From an uncultured SAR116 cluster alpha proteobacterium (GTDB taxonomy: Bacteria > Pseudomonadota > Alphaproteobacteria > Puniceispirillales > Marisalimonadaceae): DNA of 64,000 nucleotides. Every line of letters begins with the position of its first letter. Positions within the stretch are counted from its first letter, which is position 1. Location: positions 52,639 through 116,638 of the forward strand of contig CABZCK010000002.1 of assembly GCA_902524215.1 (NCBI GenBank), read 5' to 3'. Positions 58,765 to 64,000 of the stretch are shown here, in pieces. The notes below the pieces were generated by a model. That model was not told the origin of the DNA, ran no database searches, and saw nothing but the letters and a program-made list of their open reading frames with translations. Both the position numbers and the translations under genes were made by a program.

Positions 58765-58794
58765 ATACATTTTTTTTTAAAATGAGTTTTTTTT

Positions 58795-59616
58795 ATGAAT
58801 TTTGTCTCTGCACAATTGCCAGATAATGAAGAAAGAAGAGCTGAAGCAGTTGAAAGAACTGGCCTTATAGATTCTAATCAAGCAAGCCTATTTAATATCT
58901 ATTGTGAATTAGCTAAAGATATTACTGGCTATGAAGCTGTTTTGTTTCAATTGTTCGATAGTAAAGAACGCTGTTACTTAGTAGAGATACAACCTGAAAT
59001 TAATGAAACACAAAATTTAAATACTCGTAGACCAAAAGATGGAAGTGTTTGTGCTCACGTTTTACTGGACACTAAACCATTAATTGCATTTGATGTAACA
59101 AAACATGAAATCACGAAAACTCACAGCAATGAAAAAGGAGTAAAAAGTTATATAGGATTTCCAATCATTGATAAAAATAACTATGCACTTGGTATGGTTT
59201 GTATGATGACATTTTCTAAGATCAAAGAAATACCTCAAGAAAAAATTGACTTAGTTGAAAAACTTATCAAAAAAGCAGCTCATCAAATAGATGTAATGAG
59301 TGATCAAAAACAGTTAACCTCTGATAGATTAATTAATGCTTTAGACATTTTTAATCAGGAAACAAATATAAATGATATGATAGTGTTTATAAATTTTATT
59401 CATGTATGCAATAAAATGGATGTGTCTAAAGATTTTGAAAAAACATTAATTGAGAATGATCTATGTACCATTAATTCAAAATTAAAGTTAGAATTAACTG
59501 ATAAAGGGAAAAAAATTCAAGATAGCATGGGGCTACATACAAAAATAATGAATAATATTAAACTAGAAGGTAAACAAGCTAATGACTTGATAGAAGGCAT
59601 GTTAGATGAGCTTTAA
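58795..59616 (+). CDS. GAF domain-containing protein
   Basis: DNEERRAEAVERTGLIDS, SVCAHVLLDTKPLIAFDVTKHEITKTH, KSYIGFPIID. Confidence 0.85.
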   Translation: MNFVSAQLPDNEERRAEAVERTGLIDSNQASLFNIYCELAKDITGYEAVLFQLFDSKERCYLVEIQPEINETQNLNTRRPKDGSVCAHVLLDTKPLIAFDVTKHEITKTHSNEKGVKSYIGFPIIDKNNYALGMVCMMTFSKIKEIPQEKIDLVEKLIKKAAHQIDVMSDQKQLTSDRLINALDIFNQETNINDMIVFINFIHVCNKMDVSKDFEKTLIENDLCTINSKLKLELTDKGKKIQDSMGLHTKIMNNIKLEGKQANDLIEGMLDEL

Positions 59617-59625
59617 CAGGTAAAT

Positions 59626-59955
59626 ATGTACGCAAAAGTTTTTCAATATAAATTTCCATCCATAACTGAGGCTAAAGTTGCAGCATCATTTTGTTCTGAT
59701 AATCTTGGAAAACAAATTACAAAATTCAATTTCCAATCCCTTAATATAATGATCGGAAAAGAAGGTGATCTTTCAATTTTTATTAAATTTAATACTATAG
59801 ATAAATTAAAAAAGTTTGAAAATGAATCCAATCAATTTATTGAAGACCTAAAAAAAACCTTTGTATTTAAAGAAAATCAATATGCTGGTGTTTTTGTTTA
59901 TAATTATGAATCTGAAGCAACATCTGCTCAAATCAAAATGACTGCGCCTGTTTAA
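59626..59955 (+). CDS. Hypothetical protein
   Basis: 109 aa ORF directly downstream of the GAF gene; no recognised motif. Confidence 0.6.
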   Translation: MYAKVFQYKFPSITEAKVAASFCSDNLGKQITKFNFQSLNIMIGKEGDLSIFIKFNTIDKLKKFENESNQFIEDLKKTFVFKENQYAGVFVYNYESEATSAQIKMTAPV

Positions 59956-60022
59956 AAATTAATAACTATCTGCGACAATAAATTCAACGAGATAGCTATT
60001 AAATTTATAAGTCTGTAAATAT

Positions 60023-60202
60023 TCAACCTGATTTAATTATTAATAATCTTTTTTGAAGTTGTTTTTCTAAAAGTTTCATATTACATGGTTTAATTTCTTC
60101 CATTTTCTAGCATCAATTTTCGAACCACCACAACCTAAAAACCATCCATTTTGACAAGTAAATTTGCAGATATCTATACATAGAATTTTCTTACTTTTTC
60201 AT
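60023..60202 (-). pseudogene. Frameshifted DUF1289-like small protein gene
   Basis: Minus-strand frames join as MKK|KKILCIDICKFTCQNGWFLGCGGSKIDARKWKKL|KPCNMKLLEKQLQKRLLIIKSG*; two single-nt indels needed. Confidence 0.45.
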
Positions 60203-60220
60203 TTTTAAAAACTTACTAAT

Positions 60221-61246
60221 TTACTCTATTATTTTAAAAAATTGTTCTATGCTTGTCTTTTCAATTTTATTTGTAATAAAAACTAATCTTGTTGAAACAT
60301 CATTATCTGGCCACTTATCCAACCATTCTAATGGATGAAATATATGTTGCACTCCATGAATTATTGCAGGACGATCTTCACCTTCCACATTTATTATACC
60401 CTTTATTCTCAGCATTTTTTCACCCATTTGATTAGATAATAATTCTAGAAAAAAATTTAAAGAAGTCATACTTACTGGTTTATTTGTTACTAAAGAAAAG
60501 GATTTAATATCATCGTCATGACGATTTATGTCATGATGGTGTTTATGATCATGTGAGTGCTTAACTTTATTTTTTTCTTCACTTAACCATTGTCTGACAT
60601 CCCACGATTCTGTATTAGGTTGATAGTCGTTTAATCCATAAAATTCTTTAATTGGCAATAAACCCTTTTTACTTTTAATTACAGAAGCTTTCGAATTGAT
60701 TTTGCTTATTCTTTTAATAAGATTTTCAATTTTTTTTGCGTCTCCAAGATCTACTTTAGATAAAATTAGTTTATTAGCAAAAGCGACTTGTTTTATAGAT
60801 TCTAAGTGATTATCAAAAGTTTTATCACCGTTTATAACATCTACAATAGTTATGATACCGTCAAATTTATAGGCTCGAACTAGATCAATTGATGTCATCA
60901 ATGTATGAATAATAGGGACTGGATCAGCTAATCCTGTTGTTTCAATGATAACTTTACTAAATTTTTTTATTAAACCTTTCTGCATTTTTGTTAAAAGATT
61001 TAAAAGAGTTGATTTTAAGTCTTCTTGAATCGTGCAACATATACAACCATTTTGCAGTTCTAACACAGTTTCATCAGAACTTTCTATTAAATTATGATCA
61101 AGACCTACTTCACCGAATTCATTAATAATAAAAGCGACGTCGTTTACATTTTTGTTTTTTACAAATTCCGATAATAAAGTTGTTTTACCACTTCCTAAAA
61201 AACCTGTTAAGACTGTTATTGAAATACTCTTAGGAAATGAATTCAT
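60221..61246 (-). CDS. COG0523/CobW-family metallochaperone GTPase
   Basis: TVLTGFLGSGKTTLL, CICC motif (NGCICCTIQEDL), His-rich stretch HSHDHKHHHDINRHDDD; start at MNSFPKS. Confidence 0.92.
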   Translation of the reverse strand: MNSFPKSISITVLTGFLGSGKTTLLSEFVKNKNVNDVAFIINEFGEVGLDHNLIESSDETVLELQNGCICCTIQEDLKSTLLNLLTKMQKGLIKKFSKVIIETTGLADPVPIIHTLMTSIDLVRAYKFDGIITIVDVINGDKTFDNHLESIKQVAFANKLILSKVDLGDAKKIENLIKRISKINSKASVIKSKKGLLPIKEFYGLNDYQPNTESWDVRQWLSEEKNKVKHSHDHKHHHDINRHDDDIKSFSLVTNKPVSMTSLNFFLELLSNQMGEKMLRIKGIINVEGEDRPAIIHGVQHIFHPLEWLDKWPDNDVSTRLVFITNKIEKTSIEQFFKIIE

Positions 61247-61291
61247 TATAATAAAAAAGTTAGTTAAATTTAAAAATTTTTGATAACATCC

Positions 61292-61306
61292 TGTTATAAT
61301 ATAACA
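61292..61306. promoter_or_regulatory. Zur-box-like palindrome
   Basis: TGTTATAATATAACA, perfect 7-1-7 palindrome in the divergent COG0523/folE intergenic region. Confidence 0.75.
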
Positions 61307-61328
61307 TAACGAAAATGAATAGCTAAAT

Positions 61329-61937
61329 ATGACAAAAAAAAATAACAATAATGTAATTAAATTTAACCCTAACCCCTCCCGAGAAGAGGCTATGCGTGCT
61401 GTTAAGACCCTTATAGCTTGGGCAGGAGATAATCCTGATAGAGAGGGCCTGATTGAGACTCCTAAAAGAGTTGTAAAGGCTTATGAAGAATTTTTTGAAG
61501 GATATAAAATAGATCCTAGAGAAATTCTCTCCAAAACTTTTGAAGAAGTTGAAGGATATAATGAAATGGTTTTAATTAAAAATATTAGACTTGAATCTCA
61601 TTGTGAACACCACATTGTTCCTATTCTTGGTAAAGCTCACGTTGCTTATATGCCTAAAAAAAGAGTTGTTGGAATTAGTAAAATTGCAAGATTAGTTGAC
61701 GTTTTTGCAAAGAGGTTACAAATACAAGAAACGTTAACATCACAAATTGCTGAAACTTTACAAAGTGTTTTAGATCCATTAGGGGTTGCTGTCTTAATAG
61801 ATGCATCTCACCAATGCATGACTACTAGAGGAGTACACAAACCTGAGTCCAGCACAGTTACAAAAAAAATGATTGGAATATTCAAAGAAAATAAAATTTT
61901 GCAATCGCAATTTATGGAATTAATTAATCAAAAATAA
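61329..61937 (+). CDS. folE: GTP cyclohydrolase I (type IA)
   Basis: [58 protein letters not shown]. Confidence 0.97.
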   Translation: MTKKNNNNVIKFNPNPSREEAMRAVKTLIAWAGDNPDREGLIETPKRVVKAYEEFFEGYKIDPREILSKTFEEVEGYNEMVLIKNIRLESHCEHHIVPILGKAHVAYMPKKRVVGISKIARLVDVFAKRLQIQETLTSQIAETLQSVLDPLGVAVLIDASHQCMTTRGVHKPESSTVTKKMIGIFKENKILQSQFMELINQK

Positions 61938-62435
61938 TTTTGGCTTTAAAATTTAATTAACAACATTTCATTTAAACATTGAATTAATTTAAGTTAAAAT
62001 TACATATCCATATATGAATTTTTTAGTTATAAATCTCATTAAACAATTCCTGAATTCACAGATAAGATTATATGTGTTTTCCGGTTGTGTATTGGGTTTA
62101 TATCAATTAATTTTATTGATTAAATATTAGTAGTAATAATGTTTGGATTAGGAATTTTAAAATGAACAATAATAGATTTAGTTTTTGGGCTTAAAGAAGC
62201 TTGCAAAAAGTCAAATAAAAATAAAGTTGATAGATCTCCAAAATTAAAAGAGTAGTTTACAAATATAATTAAGTTATTTCAAACTTGATCTTTATTTCTT
62301 CTTATCAGAATAATCTGCATAGGAAGTAGATAGATTTAAATATAAATAATTTAATTAAATTAATATGTTTGACTTCATTAAGATTTTAAACTTTGCTAAT
62401 TTATATATATTACCAATAGATGGGGAGATATTAAA

Positions 62436-62798
62436 ATGTCAAAATTACTAATTCACATACATAGTGGTCCTGACCTAAAAAACAAAGCTACTCTAGGGAT
62501 GTTGGTAGCTATTACAGCACACAAAAAAGGTTATGAACTTAACATTTTTTTAGCTGCTGACGGAACACATTTATTAAATACAAAAAATGAAGGTGAAGTT
62601 GTTGGACAGGGAACTGGAGATTTAAAAAATCATTTAGATTACTTAAAAGAAAATAATATTAAACTTTACGTTTCAGGAATGTCCGCTAAAGCTAGAGGAT
62701 ATGATGAAAGTTTACTTAATGGTTTCAATGCTGAGTTCGCAATGCCAGATAAACTTTTAGACCTTTCAACAGGAAGTGATACTGTACTTTGTTATTAA
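62436..62798 (+). CDS. DsrE family protein
   Basis: LLIHIHSGPDLKNKATLGMLVAITAHKKGYELNIFLAADG. Confidence 0.8.
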   Translation: MSKLLIHIHSGPDLKNKATLGMLVAITAHKKGYELNIFLAADGTHLLNTKNEGEVVGQGTGDLKNHLDYLKENNIKLYVSGMSAKARGYDESLLNGFNAEFAMPDKLLDLSTGSDTVLCY

Positions 62799-62849
62799 AG
62801 AATTTATTTATGGAATTCAAAATTGAAATCATTGGGGTGATTTTAAAAT

Positions 62850-63137
62850 ATGGATTTAAGTCAATATAAATGGAAATACAGAATTCTCGTCTTAAACACT
62901 ACTTGTTATCAAGACAAAGAATATATTAAAACCAAAGATTTATATTATAAGCATATAAATGATTTTAAAATACGAAACGTCAAACTTTTAACAAATAGAA
63001 AAAAAGGATTGAAGTTTAGTGTCAACTTAGTTGGTTTCGATGCAACTCTAAAATTAAAGAGTGAAACACTTATCCCTAATAATTTATTTAAAATAATTGA
63101 CAAAATGCCGATGAGTCAAAATGTTAATGTTTTATAG
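62850..63137 (+). CDS. DUF4174-like hypothetical protein
   Basis: MDLSQYKWKYRILVLNTTCYQDKEYIK...VNLVGFDATLKLKSETLIPNNLFKIIDKMPM. Confidence 0.6.
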   Translation: MDLSQYKWKYRILVLNTTCYQDKEYIKTKDLYYKHINDFKIRNVKLLTNRKKGLKFSVNLVGFDATLKLKSETLIPNNLFKIIDKMPMSQNVNVL

Positions 63138-64000
63138 TTTATTTTTCTCGACACTTCCTCTTTTTGGCTTAGTACTTATTGGCTTTATTTCAGGTAAATT
63201 TGATTTATTAAATAAATCAGATTCTAAAGTTTTACTTAAACTCGTTGGTCTAGTAATTGTGCCAACGTTAGGTATTAAAATTATTGGAAACTTTAGATAT
63301 GAGTTCATTAACTGGAATTTATATTTCTATTATTTTTTAACTCAATCAATCATATATTTTTTGGGATTTTCAATAGCAAAAATAACTTTCAAAAGACAAT
63401 TTTCTGAATCCATCATTATTGGCATGACTTCATCCTTCTCAAATCATTTGTTTTTTGTGTATCCAATAGCATTGTTTGAGTTTGGGCCAAAAGATATTGT
63501 ACCAATAGAAACTATAATTTCAGTTGATTTTATTATAGTAGGATTAAGTGTTTGTGCATTAGAATTAGCTAATCAAAAGAAAGTAAATTTTATTCAAATA
63601 TTTTTAAGTCAATTGAAAAATCCCGCCTTAATAGGTTTGTTTTTAGGTCTAACAATATTCTTTTTTCAAATACATGTTCCAATTAGTGTTAATAGGTTAG
63701 TTAATTTTATATGTGATGCTGGTACGCCATGTGCGTTAATAGCTATGGGTATATTACTATCTTACCAAACTGATAAAACACAAATTAAACTATCTATTGT
63801 ATTAACCTCACTAAAAATATTTTTTTTCCCATTGATACTCTTCATTATATTATATTTTATAAATTATGACCTTAATATTTCAAGAACAACCATGATGGTC
63901 GCAGCAGCTCCAATAGGAGCTATGGGTTTAGTTTTTGCTTCTATATACAATGTCACTACAGATGCTGTAGTTAGGTCAGGTGTAATTTCTTATATCCTAG
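63121..64000 (+). CDS. AEC (auxin efflux carrier) family transporter, runs off window end
   Basis: Open frame from ATG 63121: MLMFYSLFFSTLPLFGLVLIGFISGKFDLLNKSDSKVLLKLVGLVIVPTLGIKI...; AEC-like TM pattern. Confidence 0.8.
   Translation, partial: MLMFYSLFFSTLPLFGLVLIGFISGKFDLLNKSDSKVLLKLVGLVIVPTLGIKIIGNFRYEFINWNLYFYYFLTQSIIYFLGFSIAKITFKRQFSESIIIGMTSSFSNHLFFVYPIALFEFGPKDIVPIETIISVDFIIVGLSVCALELANQKKVNFIQIFLSQLKNPALIGLFLGLTIFFFQIHVPISVNRLVNFICDAGTPCALIAMGILLSYQTDKTQIKLSIVLTSLKIFFFPLILFIILYFINYDLNISRTTMMVAAAPIGAMGLVFASIYNVTTDAVVRSGVISYIL

Noticed and set aside
60513-60540. ATCGTCATGACGAT palindrome
   Set aside because: Lies in codons for the His/Asp-rich loop of the COG0523 protein; explained by repeated CAT/GAT codons.
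1-64000. CRISPR arrays, tRNA/rRNA genes, prophage or intact IS elements
   Set aside because: No regularly spaced repeats, no recognisable tRNA cloverleaf or rRNA sequence, and no transposase/integrase/phage ORF among the translations. tRNAs would best be excluded with a covariance search.

Overview
This is an AT-rich, gene-dense window that looks like a streamlined marine alphaproteobacterium; the taxon is inferred from composition and gene content. I annotate about 75 CDS. I recognised no rRNA, tRNA, CRISPR array, transposase or phage module.

Main content:
- pobA plus a TRAP transporter, divergent from an aromatic/extradiol catabolic operon that carries a tripartite tricarboxylate (TTT) transporter (0.8-13.7 kb).
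- A Baeyer-Villiger-type monooxygenase and pcaGH (14.8-18.3 kb).
- Housekeeping and accessory genes, including azlCD, SCO1, a GAF-adenylate cyclase and pseudoazurin (18.8-36.7 kb).
- A DmdA/GcvT-like gene divergent from a MetF-like gene and a methyltransferase (37-40 kb).
- typA (43.6-45.4 kb).
- A glucosylglycerate synthesis/turnover operon (46.4-50.2 kb).
- A CueR-type copper regulon bracketed by two MerR-type operators (50.3-56.8 kb).
- An iota-carbonic-anhydrase-like protein (58.1 kb).
- A COG0523 GTPase divergent from folE over a perfect Zur-box-like palindrome (60.2-61.9 kb).

The most novel signal is in the two unrelated tripartite transporter operons (TRAP and TTT). Each carries a perfect terminator-like hairpin followed by a T-tract, and in both cases it begins at nucleotide 38 of the small-membrane-subunit gene, immediately downstream of the binding-protein gene. 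This suggests a shared intragenic attenuator that sets binding-protein to permease stoichiometry. I also note a frameshifted DUF1289-like gene, a small ORF with an in-frame TGA, and several small unlisted ORFs.
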